64,000 nt of DNA from Clarkia xantiana subsp. parviflora (lineage: Eukaryota; Streptophyta; Magnoliopsida; Myrtales; Onagraceae), in the NCBI GenBank assembly GCA_036873135.1, contig JAPTYO010000017.1, positions 5,146,001 to 5,210,000 on the forward strand, given 5' to 3'. The notes under the pieces were generated by a model. It was not told the DNA's origin and ran no database searches. It saw only the letters and a list, made by a program, of their open reading frames with translations. Of this stretch, positions 51,352-64,000 are shown piece by piece; within the stretch, counting starts at the first letter, position 1; the number at the start of each line of letters is the position of its first letter. The translations under genes were made by a program, and so were the position numbers.

Positions 51352-53295
51352 ATCGGGGACTGCCCCCGTAGTTAGATACGCGGTTATTGGGGTCATCCAA
51401 GTGGGCTCCTCCGATCCGATCTCAATGGCGCAAACCTCTGACTGATCGGTGGTTGACAGGATCACCTTCTCCAAGAAATGCACCTTCCGACTTTCATCGA
51501 GGGGCGCTCCCAAGGCGAACTTGCTCAAGGCATCTGCTTCCGCATTATCCTCCCTCGGGATCGCCTCAATATCGAAGCTCTTGAAACTCTCCTTCAGGTT
51601 TTGCACCTCGCGAAGATACTTTTTCATCATCGGGCTCTTTGTTTCGTATCGCCCTTGGATTTGGTTCACGATCAGGCTAGCATCGCATTTCACCTTTAAG
51701 TGACCAACTCCCGTTCCTTTAGCAATCTAGAGGCCAGTGATGAGAGCCTTATACTCAGCTTCATTGTTGGTGGCCCTAAATGTCAAGGCCAAGGCGTATC
51801 GGAGGGGCTCGCCTCCGTCTGGTGGTATCAGTACGAAACCTGCTCCCGATCCTTCTGAATTTGAGGAGCCATCGGTGTACATCTCCCAAGTATTTTCGGT
51901 GTCGGGCCGTTCTGACTGCTTTGTTATCGGGACCTCAATAGTTTCCCCCTCTACAGGGCCCGCTTCTTCTAGATCGGCGGCTGTAGACTCTGCTATGAAA
52001 TCCGCCAACACCTGGCCCTTAATAGCCGTCCTTGGAGCAAAGTGAATGCGGAACTCACTAAGCTCAACTGCCCATTTCACTAATCTTCCCGACGCATCAG
52101 GTCGGTTCAAAAAATGTTTCAAGGGCTGATTCGTCAAAACGGTAATCTCATGTGCGTGGAAGTAAGGCCTCAGCTTCCGAGCAGTAATAATCAATGCATA
52201 GAGATACTTCTCAACGGCGGGATAATTCATTTCAGACTTGGCGAGTGCCTTGCTTACATAATAGACGGGGACTTGGCTACCCTCTACAACTTTTACTAAG
52301 ACAGAGCTAACAGCAAATTCAGAAACAGCCAAATACAGATAGAGTGGTTCGCCTGGGATGGGCTTCGCCAGCGGCGGGAGGGTTCGGAGGTGCTGCTTCA
52401 GTGTCTGGAACGCCTCCTCGCACTTGGCAGTCCACTCGGACTTCTTATTGGCCATCAGCACTTCAAAGAATGGCATGGATCGGTCGCTTGCCTTGGACAG
52501 GAAGCGATTCATCGCGGCCAATCGGCCATTCAGCACCTGCACCTCCTGATGGTTCGTCGGGGACTTCATCTCCTTAATTGCCCTCAGCTTCTCAGGGTTC
52601 ACCTCGATTCCCCTCTGGCTCACCATAAAGCCCAGGAAATTCCCTGAGTGCACTCCGAAGGCGCACTTGGTCGGGTTCAGGCGAACTTGATCGAGCCTCA
52701 TCCGCTCGAATGCCGTGGCCAAGTTGTGAACATGATCCTCGGCCTGTCGGGACTTCACCAGCATGTCGTCCACATAGGCCTCCATGGTTTTCCCCAACAT
52801 ATCCCCGAACAGCTTATTCACCATCCTCTGATAAGTTGCACCTGCGTTGATCAATCCGAAGGGCATAACATCATAATGATAGATGTCACTATCAACATAA
52901 AAGGCGGTATGAGGGGCATCCTCCTCGGACATCTTGATCTGATTATAGCCAGAGTAAGCATCCATGAAGCTCAGCAGCTCATGACCCGATGTGGCATCCA
53001 CCAGCTGGTCGATCCTCGGGAGCGGGTAGCAATCCTTCGGGCATGCCTTGTTCAGGTCGCGGAAATCGACGCATATCCGCCACTTGCCATTGCTCTTCTT
53101 CACCAGGACTGGGTTGGCGACCCAAGTCTGGAATCGGAGCTCCTTAATGAATCCAGCATCGAGCAACCTGCCCACCTCCTGCTGGATCGTGATCTTCTTG
53201 TCGGCACCCATCGGGCGCCTTCTCTGTGTAATCGGCTTGATCGCGGGATCAATCTTCAGCTCATGAGTAATCACCTCGGGGCTGATTCCTGGCAA
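51352..53295 (-). pseudogene. Reverse transcriptase and RNase H of element E
   Basis: 53295-51727 is open on minus: MPGISPEVITHELKIDPAIK, MGADKK, RDLNKACPKDCYPLP, catalytic YVDD (about 52765-52776), then RNase H MYTDGSSNSEGSGAG (about 51845-51890). An in-frame TAG at 51727-51729 replaces the Lys codon after ALITGL, after which the same frame continues (KCDASLIVNQIQG, IPREDNAEADALSKFA) to the transposon insertion. At the 5' end a 20-bp deletion shifts the frame relative to protease. Confidence 0.9.
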
Positions 53296-54250
53296 ACAAC
53301 TCCTTGAACTCCTTCAACAGATCAATCAATTCTCGGGCCGTCTCCTCAGTCAGAGCGGACCCGATTTTCACCTTCCTCTGAGGTCCATCAATCTCGACCT
53401 CCTTCAAATCTTCCATCGGGGCGGGACGCCCAAACTCCTCTCTGGGATCAGCGTCAGTCTGGAAAACATTCATAGCCTCCCGATTCCTCCTTCGGGTGGC
53501 ATTGACATAGCACCTCCTGGAAGCTATCTGATCGCCCTGGACCTCCCTGATTCCGTGGTCAGTCGGGAACTTCAGCTTCTGATGGACAGTTGAGGCGACT
53601 GCCCCCAGCGGGTTGATGGTAGTCCTCCCGATAATTGCATTATAGGTCCCCGCGGACTTGACCACTACGAATTCCACGTTCCTCTTCTCCGATTTCCAGC
53701 CATTACCGAATTCAACCGGTAAAGTAATCATCCCCACCGGGTAAGAAATGGATCCAGAGAATCCGACCATCGGGAAGTCTGCGGGCTTTAAGTCTTTCCT
53801 GGTTTTTCCCATGGCCTCCAGTGCATCCATGAACAGAATATCGGAGGAGCTCCCTCTGTCAATCAGGATTCGCTTCATATCGTACCCATCCACGTTGAGG
53901 GTCACGACCAAAGCATCATCGTGCGGGGTCTCCACGCCTATCAGGTCCTCCACTGAGAAGGGAATCACCATTTCTTCTTTCGGAGTCCAATTTCGGGCCC
54001 TCTTGCCCAGTACCACAGCAATGGGAATCCGAGAGGCATAGACCTCCCGAGCTGCCGTAGTATCTCCTCCTGCAGCAAGTCCTCCGTGAATCACATTAAT
54101 AGTTCCCCGCTTCTCCTTGCGGGCATTGGAAGTCTCAGGTTTATCATTCTTCGGGGATCGACCACGGGATCGGGAACGGGACCGCGATCGGGACCGGGAA
54201 CGGGATCGACCCCGCTGCCCAGCCACAAATTCCTTAAGCTTCCCCTTCTA
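53261..54250 (-). pseudogene. Protease region of element E
   Basis: The minus frame 54226-53261 begins with an (RS)n tract, then RGTINVIHGGLAAGG, PHDDALVVTLNVD, and active-site segment ILIDRGSSSDILF, in which the residue after the catalytic Asp is Arg where elements 1 and 2 have Gly. GRTTINPLGAVASTVHQKL follows. It is separated from gag by TAG 54248-54250 at a Gln position and from RT by the 20-bp deletion near 53285. Confidence 0.85.
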
Positions 54251-55699
54251 GATCAACTTCTCAATCTCTTTCTTCAACTCCCGACAATGGTTTGTGTCGT
54301 GACCGTTGGCACGGTGAAAGCGACAATAACGGTCAGTGCGGGCTCCCATGGACTCTCCATCTTTTTTCGGGGGATACCTGGCGATACCCTGTCTGTCCAT
54401 CACCGCCAGCACAGCACCCATGGAACAAATGAGAGGGGTGTAGTGGTCCTCCCGCTTGTCCGACTTCGAGGAACGCTTGTCTTCCCTCCGATCGGGACGA
54501 CCTCGACACCGACTATTATCGGGTTTATCTTTCCTCCTGCAATCGTCTGAGGGTTTGAACGACTGCTTCCCCTTGTTTGATTTTGGAGGATCGAGGTCTC
54601 CGATAGCTATCTTCGACTCCTGGACGTCGATTTGCTGCTTCACTCTCTTCTGCAGCGTCTCCATGTTCCACACAGCCTTCTCAGCCACGCTGTGCATCAG
54701 GTCGGAACCATACGGTGCAATCAGGTTCCGAATGAAGGTACGGATGGTCTCTCCCTCCGTCATTTCCTCATCAGTCTCGGCCACGCTGGCCGTGTACCTC
54801 TGGTAGTAATGCGCCAGAGATTCGTCGGACCTCTGTACCACCTCAGCCAGGAACCTTGCGCTTTTCAGGAGACGCCGACGGCCCTGGTACTGCTGGATGA
54901 ATTGATCATGCATCTGGGTCCAGCTAGAGATGCACCCTGGGGGAAGGCTGAAGAACCACGTCAGGGCCCTCTCACCGAGTGTGCCGGGGAACAAAACGCA
55001 CACGATATCATCATTCGGGGCTCTGCCTAGACAAGCCATGACGTGCTTCTGGACATGACGAACGGGATCTCCCTCGCCATCATATTCCTTAATTGTCGGG
55101 ATGCCCAGTCCCGGTGGGGCAGTGGTGTTCACCAATCGGGGGACGAAGGGATGAGTGGATCGATCCCTCAGCTCCGTCATCATCTTCTTCTGGTCCCCCA
55201 TGCAAATGTTCACAATATTCACCACCTGATCGGGGGTGATAGGGCCATTGAGAGGAATGGTCCTATGTTGCACAGGTCCGGGTCCATCGACCACGAATTG
55301 CTACGATAGGGCAGGCTCCTTGCCCTTGTCCTAATTCTCCATCGGCGGAGGTGGAGGTAACTCCTCCTCCTTCTTCTTGGCAGCCTCCCTTCTGTCCAGG
55401 AGAGCCTCCATAGCTTCCAAAAATACTGGTGTGGCATCCATCACAGCCTTTGCCAAGTCCGGCTTTGCAGGTGCATCCTGGTCCCTCCTTGGGATCTCTT
55501 CCCGGCTCTCCGACGAGTTTCGAATGGAATCTTCACGATCCTCATGATGCCCCCTCGTTTGAGAAACAGCAGGGGGATCATTCCGATCAACAGTGCGTTT
55601 CAGTGGCCCTGAATTCAGAGTTCCAGCAGGGTGACGGGAACCACCGGATTGTCCTTGTCTCTTCTTTTGCTTGCCAGCCATCGAACGGGTAGAAGCCAT
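54248..55699 (-). pseudogene. Gag of element E
   Basis: ATG 55699 (MASTRSMAGKQKKRQGQ). N-terminal part to 55331, with in-frame TAG at 55331-55333 (Lys position) and 55301-55303 (Glu position), then VDGPGPVQHRTIPLNGPITP, EYDGEGDPVRHVQK, WFFSLPPGCISSW, ETIRTFIRNL and zinc-knuckle-like CRFHRANGHDTNHC near 54300. The frame is the same throughout, so only point nonsense changes break it. Confidence 0.88.
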
Positions 55700-55720
55700 T
55701 TTTGCTTTTTTGCTTCGTTT

Positions 55721-55736
55721 CCCACAGACGGCGCCA
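55721..55736 (-). other. Primer binding site of element E
   Basis: Minus TGGCGCCGTCTGTGGG. Confidence 0.85.
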
Positions 55737-55737
55737 A

Positions 55738-56464
55738 TGTTGGATCACGGTTGGAACTCCGGTATGTTCTTGACGGAAATTCGAACTCCTTCGCTCCAAG
55801 TAACCCTGCAAGAAGGGGATAGACCGGGCGGTGACCCAGAATCCCTCTCCGATGCTTAAATGAGTATCTCGATGAAACTGGCAAGTATCAGTATGTAAAT
55901 GTTCAATGTATCAATCCTGAGATAACACCTTCCTTTATATAGGGAAGGGGTCACCTCAGTTACCTGTGGAGATAACTGCCACGTTCCGTATATCTCGGCC
56001 AATAGCCCACGTTCCGTCTTTTTAGGCCACTTCCCCACTATGTTGATAATGGGCGTGTTTCTCGGCCTCGTTCTCTGGTGGCAGGTCCCGACGGATGTCT
56101 GGGGCTCCAGAGTTATCTTCTTTGGTCACCGCTCGGGGCCCCTCGTCATCGGGACAGGGCCAGCTTCTCAGGGATTCGATATCGGAGCCTACTCAAAGGC
56201 ATATCATCGGGGCCTACTTAAAGGCATATCATCGGGGCCTACTTAAAGGCATGTCATCGGGGCCTACTTAAAGGCATATCGTCGGGGCCTACTTAAAGGC
56301 ATATCATCGGGAGCGTTCAGCTCGTATGTCGGGACCGACCTTGTCGGGACCGACCTTGTCGGGACCTCTCGTATTGGTCTTCTGATCCTCTTTTGGGGCC
56401 CAGTGGGCCTACTTCGTCGTTTAACCGTCGTTAATGGGCCTGACGGCTATATCAAAACCCATTA
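55738..56464 (-). repeat. 5' LTR of element E (727 bp)
   Basis: TGTTGGATCACGG...CCCATTA (last base pair of the CA end mutated). Tandem 25-bp units at about 56190-56315; TATA on minus at about 55933-55944. Confidence 0.88.
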
Positions 56465-56890
56465 TCTTTCATCTCAAATATAGATGCCAACCATGACTTT
56501 GACTTGTTCATAAAAATCACATCGTTTGCAGCAGTGAGTATGTCGTCCACGTATAAGGTTAAGATGACATACTTAGACCAGGAGGTCTTATAATACACGC
56601 ACGGATCCTCGTGAAGATTCACGAATCCGTTTCCTACAATTTCCTCGAGGAATCTGCGGTACCATTGCCGAGACGACTGTTTAAGACCGTAGATGGACCT
56701 CTGGAGTTTGCAAACTTTATGTTCGTTACCAAGAGTAATGAAACCCTCCGGTTACTCCATGTAGTCTCTTCCTCCAGGTTTCCATGGAGGAATCCGGTCT
56801 TAACATCCATTTGGTGCGGCTCGAGATCGAAACATGCGACCAGGACCATGACTGGCCTTAACCGTGGTTTCACGCACAGTCAGTGAGTTT
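56465..56890 (-). pseudogene. copia RT (Y, right part)
   Basis: Continues RT from beyond element E: LYVDDIL with catalytic YVDD at about 56530-56550, then upstream FHEEI/ QWYRK-like segments and HQMDVKTGFLHGNLEEE near 56790-56830. Frameshifts are present. The first five bases (tcttt) are the right-hand duplication of element E. Confidence 0.82.
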
Positions 56891-57790
56891 GTTTTGTCAA
56901 AGTCAACTCCCTGAAATGGGTATGTCCTTTCGCATCAAGTGGGGTTTAGCACCTCCCGAACTTTTGCATCAGTGGTGAGCCTTCTTTCGGGACTCACCGT
57001 ATCCTTGTACCCCTGTGGTTAGCAGGAAAATCAACTATAGACTATAATGGCTTTCATTTAAGCGATCTCTCTCTTTTATTATTTTCCTCCATTTATCAAC
57101 TTGAGGTCTTTCCAATGCTTTCCAACAGTTCTTAGAGCGAGTTTTTCACCTTACTCGATGGGATACTTCTTGGAGAAGTTCGATGTCGTTGACTTTCGTC
57201 TAGGCTTGGTAAATCCCATCTAGAGTCTGATCATTTCTCCCACTCGGAATAATGCTTCTTATCGTAGCATCACTTCTATTGGGAACAATTCTCCAACTCG
57301 GAACAATGCTTCTTATCATACCATCATTTCCTTTGGGAACAAGAGCAGTGCTTGAACCTTGACCATCAACTTTCCTTTGACAACCTCTTGGTCTCGGGTT
57401 TTCACTTCCGAGATGATTTCCTTGATCACTAGGATTTGGAACCAAGTCTGGTCGGATCATTCCCACTAGAAACAATGGGTATCACTCCCACTGGAAACAA
57501 TGGGTACTCGAGGCAGTTATATCATTCCTGGTTAAGCTATATGACCATCAGGTTCAACTTGATTCGTCTCAACAGCAAAAGTGATTTCGTGTGGTAGAGT
57601 TTATTCCTCCCACTGGATTTATTACGAAAATGTTCCCATTCTCATTTACCATGTAATTCACTTGAGTTGCTGGTTCAAATCTCTCCCACTCGAATTAAGT
57701 GGGATCTGATTGTCAGTGATATCCTACTCCGTTTTGATCATGACTACTTAGATTAAATCTGTCAGTGATATTCTCCCTCAAGAGATGTAA
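56891..57790 (-). pseudogene. copia integrase-RT connector remnant (Y)
   Basis: Degenerate minus-strand sequence parallel to 5400-6240 of copia Z. It includes a 57475-57200 piece with repeated IRSIVPS-type segments and several near-duplicate tcccactcgg / aacaatg words. Confidence 0.5.
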
Positions 57791-58399
57791 TGTCTTCATG
57801 TTCGATCACGGCACCATTTTCAAAAGCTTTTAAACAGGCATTTTCTAAGAGTAGTTATCATGCTCTTGTCCTAGAAGCGTATTTAGTGCGCAATTTAATG
57901 TCGCAAGATGATATGATTTTAACTCATTATCAATCTTTAGCTTTTATGGCAACGTGTCTTACCGATTTTAACACAGTTTACATACATGTGAGTCATCTTT
58001 TTCATCCCTTAGGGAACACCTGATAGAGTAACTCTAACATTATGTTCTTTGAGTGTGCTTCTTGAAGTGTGTTTTAATTGATTTGAATGCCTAGTCTAAC
58101 TTATCGTTCAAGGCGTACGGAAGGAGAATCGTTTAACCGACATCATCCTTCTTCGTTTTCAAACTTATCTCAGAGATTTTATGCCATCTCCGAAGTGAGC
58201 ATTTTGGGTTTTCACCCTATGCGTCAGCTGATACTTTTACAAGGTCGTGGTAGTTTCGAAGCCTACTTCGTACCGATATAAATGTTATCAATAAGTTATT
58301 TCCGAAGGAATGCAAACAAAAATTCAGACCCTTATCATTCAAACACTTCATTATTAAACTCATATATTGAAACAATGTGTTCCGTATTTCATGGTCCAC
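57791..58399 (-). other. Degenerate integrase-position segment of copia Y
   Basis: By position this should hold integrase. I see no integrase motif and only short unrelated open frames. It does not align by eye with the integrase of W or Z, so it may be replaced or very decayed. Confidence 0.35.
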
Positions 58400-59299
58400 T
58401 TGCGCGAGGCGCACTTTACCGAAGTTTTAATCCTTGGTTAAGTCGTTTCATTTCTGAATTTTATTTAATACAATCGGTTTTGCACATGATCATCATTACA
58501 TATTATTTCATTTAATGGAATACTAATAATAAAGAAATACTAAATCTTTCGATCTAGTTATGCAATCGATGTGTATGTTCAGTTCAGTTGTCCTGATTGA
58601 GATGACATAGTACGTGATTCGTTTTATTTTATTCGACCACTTTTACCTGGCCGAAATTTTGTTTCGGATCGATCCCTCTTAACCGGGTCGATTAATTTTG
58701 ACAAGTAGATCACATTTCGAATCCAACGGAAACTACTTTATTCAATAAATCTGAATCTCGAAATAAAAAAATTTAGTAACTCAAACGAACGATAAATGAC
58801 AATAGTAGGGTTCTTGATCTGAAGTTCGCGTATTTAATCCATGATTGTCACATAGATAGTCAAGAACTTTAAGCCATGTTGAACATCACATCTGAGTAAA
58901 TTCAAGAGTGAATCACGTCAAATGATTTGTGTCTGTATAAAAACATTTTACCGCTTCATACACATGGCCTAGGAGGCGTACTTGAGACGCACTTAATCAA
59001 CATGGTTTAACCCACCGGATTATCGTATAAGACCTTTATGGTCAAGTTCTCTCTAAAATATGCGGATCATGGTTGACTTCTTTCGAACCCAGTATGGTGA
59101 GCAGAGAAGGTTTCCCTTTTACCGTTGTGGTTACTGTACTTGTTTAGGCTCAAGATTATTGAGTCATGTCAGTATCAGTCAACCATATACATATTTTCCA
59201 TGTTGACCTTTCACTCTGAAGATCATATGCGTGTTTTACGCCAACATCCATGAAAAGAGAGAATATCATCACGTTTAACCGAAACGTTTAGATTTTGCA
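58400..59299 (-). other. Conserved non-coding block (copia Y copy)
   Basis: Matches 6780-7560 of Z in the same orientation and 2860-3480 of W inverted: tagttatgcaatcgatg, cctggccgaaattt, agatagtcaagaact, gtgaatcacgtcaaatgat. Confidence 0.55.
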
Positions 59300-59640
59300 C
59301 CTTTGGTTCCACCGAGGCGGATGCAAAGGGATACTAAGGTGCAACATTGCATGGTTGCAAATGAAGTATTCTTCAACCCCCTTTTACCAAGGTTGAATGT
59401 ATCACCACATATGCATTAATATCAACAAACTCCCATGCTTGGTGAAACAAATTATTACATTCGTCTCTCATTGTCAAAATCATACAGACTACTGTATTCA
59501 TCCGTAGTTATCCACTCCACTTTCAATCGTAGTAGAGAGTTCAACACGTACTCCTTTTGTTCATCATGATTCATACCATCAAGATTGCAAGGAATATCGA
59601 ATCGCTCTAATTAAACCAATTCATACTAACACGTCGATGA
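59300..59640 (-). pseudogene. copia gag remnant (Y)
   Basis: Short fragments around 59560-59600 correspond to the YIPRNLD gag start of Z (attgcaaggaatatcg). No open frame. Confidence 0.45.
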
Positions 59641-61816
<2,176 letters not shown>

Positions 61817-61828
61817 GCTCTAATACCA
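61817..61828 (-). other. Primer binding site of copia Y
   Basis: Minus TGGTATTAGAGC, as in copia Z. Confidence 0.8.
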
Positions 61829-61829
61829 C

Positions 61830-62279
61830 TGTTAGATTACGGGGAGTAATCACTACGGAAACTAAATCATGGTACGTGATAGTAATCGAAATTACGCAGC
61901 AGAAGATTCGCACATACCTCTACAGTTGTCCGTAGTCCGGAGATCTTTGCAGTAGGGAGTTCACGATCCTTCGGCCGGCACTCGTAAGGGTTCTTGTGAA
62001 GGAAGCCCTACGTGGTATATTCTTCACAACAAAGCCTCTGATCGATTCTTGGCTAGGGACGGATCTCCGGAGTGTTTGCTCGAAGGAAAATTGGCACACC
62101 CTTGGTGAGGTAGTGGGTTCGGCTGAACTATGGTGTATTTGGGGGGAGGGTTTTCTCTCAAATCACCACTTGAAGGGAATTTTGATTAACCCTAATAAAA
62201 ACCCTAACTCCCCATATATATAGGAGGAGTAAAGTGGACAAAAGTCCACTTTACCCACCTACATAATTCGGCCGACCAC
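61830..62279 (-). repeat. 5' LTR of copia Y, proximal part
   Basis: TGTTAGATTACGG onward, closely matching 37942-38390; cut by the solo LTR. The last five bases (accac, 62275-62279) are the left target duplication. Confidence 0.82.
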
Positions 62280-62957
62280 TATTAAGTTTGTTTCCACTTG
62301 GGTAACTTCGGGATTCTCTCCCACGAACGGGCTCTGGATGTGTGCACGGAACGGGTATCTGTCTGTATGCTGCGAACCTTGAGACACAATCCTCGAACCA
62401 GTCTTCAACTTCCCGACTTTAATCTCTCGAACACCGGGTCCTGCACAAGGGGCAGTAACCAGCGTGGAAGAGGGGGGAATGCTGGTTGGGCCCTCTCCTA
62501 CGCTCAAGTCATAATCTTTAGAGAGAGAAAGTCTTTAGAGAGAATTCAGAGCTCGAAAAGCCAGAATGAGAAAGTTCTTTTGAAATGGGAAACCTAGGTC
62601 CCTATTTATAGGAAACCAAAGAATCGTGCCCGGTTTTATACAGTTTGATGCCGGTTTAAAGGAAAACGTATACCGTCATCAAGGGGGGCTATACGCGCAC
62701 TGACTTCTCATACTTGGCAAAATAATCGGGATAAGTGCGCGGAGCATGTCGGTAATCCAGACCTACCCGGATTGTCTAGCAATCCTGACCGGCCCGGATT
62801 GCCTTAGGGCAATCCGGAAGTCCCCCGGTCCGGGTACTGCGCGTATTCCGAACCGTTTTGGACTTGGGTGTCTGCGGAAGAGTTCTTTTACAGGTTTAAG
62901 AGTATTTTGCGAGGCCCGAAATGTAAATACGAACCCGAATTGGACAGATATCTAACA
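62280..62957 (-). mobile_element. Solo LTR of a gypsy element related to element 1
   Basis: The minus strand starts TGTTAGATATC; the other end reads tattaag in plus orientation (CA end mutated). It is flanked by accac / gccac. It shares with the element 1 LTR the words ccctctcc-acgctcaagtc, ctttagagagag and a G-rich aggggggg run. TATA on minus cctataaatagg near 62600-62612. No internal region is present, consistent with LTR-LTR recombination. Confidence 0.72.
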
Positions 62958-63109
62958 GCCACTATGCATACGGAGGCCCAATTTTGGGCCTCTCATGTAA
63001 ATTGAGATTTGGGTCTGGCCAAATGTCATAATGTGACATGTACCCAATTAACATAGGTAACATATACATATAATGGGCATCCATTTACGGCGCCCATCAC
63101 CATATGCTT

Positions 63110-63110
<1 letters not shown>
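62958..63110 (-). repeat. 5' LTR of copia Y, distal part
   Basis: Resumes at gccactatgcata and matches 38388-38540 (ggaggccca, taatgtgacatgtaccca). It stops at ccatatgctta, where a microsatellite and foreign sequence begin. Confidence 0.78.

Positions 63111-63112
<2 letters not shown>

Positions 63113-63151
<39 letters not shown>
63113..63151. repeat. (AT)n microsatellite
   Basis: About 39 bases of AT dinucleotide. Confidence 0.93.
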
Positions 63152-63155
<4 letters not shown>

Positions 63156-63312
63156 AATATTTTGGATATGTCCGAGGTATTTTTTAAATATATATATATT
63201 TATTTACTCTAATATGCACATGAGCATTTTTGACACTTCGTGACTTGACACATCTAGGAATGACACATCATGTGTAATGACGTTACGTCTGGGTCAAAAT
63301 CGAGTGTTTACA
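63152..63312 (-). repeat. Possible LTR fragment of another element
   Basis: The minus strand from 63312 reads TGTAAACACTCG directly after a purine-rich agaggggctaac (63313-63325), the look of a purine tract followed by a 3' LTR start. Only about 160-200 bp remain before the microsatellite. No second copy is in the window. Confidence 0.4.
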
Positions 63313-63439
63313 GTTAGCCCCTCTTTGGAAATGCTACCATAGAACTTGTTCGAGGGGGTTTGTCCAAAGACAAGAAAACACAAATTTTGCCTTCTTCTGT
63401 GTTGAAGTCTTCAAGGTGGCTCCTATGCTTATTATGACT

Positions 63440-64000
63440 AGTACGAAAACGAAAAACCTCTGTTGGCGGTGCCTCCGTTGGCAGTGCCTGAAAGTAAAAT
63501 CTTGGTCGGCAGTGCCCCTATTGGCGATGCTTCTGTTGGCGGTTCGGAAAAAAAAACCTCATTTGGCGGTGCCCCTATTGGCGGCGTCTCCATTGGTGTG
63601 CCCATGTTGGTGGGTGGTGCCCGTGTAGGCATTTTTTCCTTTATTGGCGGTGTGGTGCCCCTTTTGGCGTGCCTCTGTTGACGGTGTGCCCATGTTGGCG
63701 GTGTGCTCCTGTTGGTGGTGTGGTGCCCCTGTTGGCGTGCCTCTGTGGGCGGTATGCCCCTGTTGGCGGTGTGCCCATGTTGGCGGTGTGCCCCTGTTGA
63801 GGTGCAAAAAAGTAAAGCATCGGTCGGTGGTGCCCCTGTTGGTAGTGCCTCCGTTGGCGGTGCCGAAAAGTAAAGCCTCCAGTGGCGTGCAGTAAAGTAA
63901 TATCCCAATCGACGATGCCTCCAGTGCGACAAGGAAAAGCCTCCAGTGGCGTGCAATAAAGTAAAACATCAATCGACGATGTCTCCAGTGGCATGCGACA
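63440..64000. repeat. GC-rich minisatellite
   Basis: Degenerate 15-18 bp units based on gttggcggtgtgcccctg, grading at 63800-64000 into longer units with aaagcctccagtggcgtgc and aatcgacgatg. Open frames on both strands (for example the 172-codon minus frame) translate as short peptide repeats and are a product of the repeat. It continues past the window. Confidence 0.82.

Larger units (their letters stand above)
40503..56464 (-). mobile_element. Ty3/gypsy element E (Tat-like) with nested insertions
   Basis: LTRs TGTTGGATCACGG...CCCATCA (40503-41212) and 55738-56464 with a tcttt duplication. Minus-strand gag-pol runs 55699-49557, tandem repeats fill 49560-49071 and 44736-44650, and the plus-strand aORF is 41640-44587. 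Element D splits the repeat zone and a small DNA transposon splits pol between RNase H and integrase. It is inserted in the RT gene of copia Y. Confidence 0.9.

Noticed and set aside
57790..58515. Short plus-strand frames of 64-77 codons
   Set aside because: No shared motif, no promoter or splice support, and they lie inside the degenerate copia Y interior.
63438..63956. 172-codon minus-strand frame with repeated Pro/Thr/Ala peptide
   Set aside because: The peptide repeat follows directly from the minisatellite; several frames on both strands are equally open.

Overview
The window looks like transposable-element-rich DNA from a flowering plant. It contains LTR retrotransposons of both plant superfamilies (Ty1/copia and Ty3/gypsy), nested in one another, plus one small DNA transposon and several satellites. 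I found no convincing host protein gene, rRNA or tRNA. The species cannot be told from the sequence. The gypsy elements have the layout of the plant Tat lineage: gag-pol on one strand, then a tandem-repeat zone, then an intron-containing additional ORF (aORF, 'putative gypsy type transposon' domain plus coiled coil) read from the opposite strand, with a primer site starting TGGCGCCGTC.

Layout. (1) 1-3990: 5' half of a decayed copia element on + (copia W). (2) 3985-9045 plus 18884-20331: a copia element on - (copia Z) of a related family, converging on W. It is split at its leader by gypsy element 1 (9046-18883, minus, TSD cgacc), which has gag, protease and a second gag-like domain, and shows no RT, RNase H or integrase. 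(3) 20332-21267, 32548-32853 and 37240-37941: one older stretch of unidentified DNA, split by gypsy element 2 (21268-32547, plus, TSD ccaac, nearly intact gag-pol) and by a deleted copia (X, 32854-37239, minus). (4) 37942-40502 plus 56465-63110: copia Y (minus), split in its RT gene by gypsy element E (40503-56464, minus, TSD tcttt). E itself contains gypsy element D (44737-49070, minus, TSD tcact), a stripped derivative with only the gag start and the aORF, and a terminal-inverted-repeat transposon (50740-51351). (5) A solo LTR (62280-62957) sits in the 5' LTR of copia Y. The right edge holds a fragment of a further LTR and a minisatellite.

How the parts relate. Element 2 has one frame break near the gag start and two in integrase. 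Element E has an open integrase, but gag, protease/RT and RNase H carry stops, a 20-bp deletion and the small transposon insertion. Neither copy looks able to move unaided. The four aORFs (in elements 1, 2, E and D) share an upstream TATA box and introns; three of them (2, E, D) share a 7-nt first coding exon. The tandem-repeat zone lies where sense gag-pol and antisense aORF transcripts would meet. Boundaries were set by eye from LTR ends, target-site duplications and comparison among copies inside this window; family names come from recognised motifs, not from a database search.
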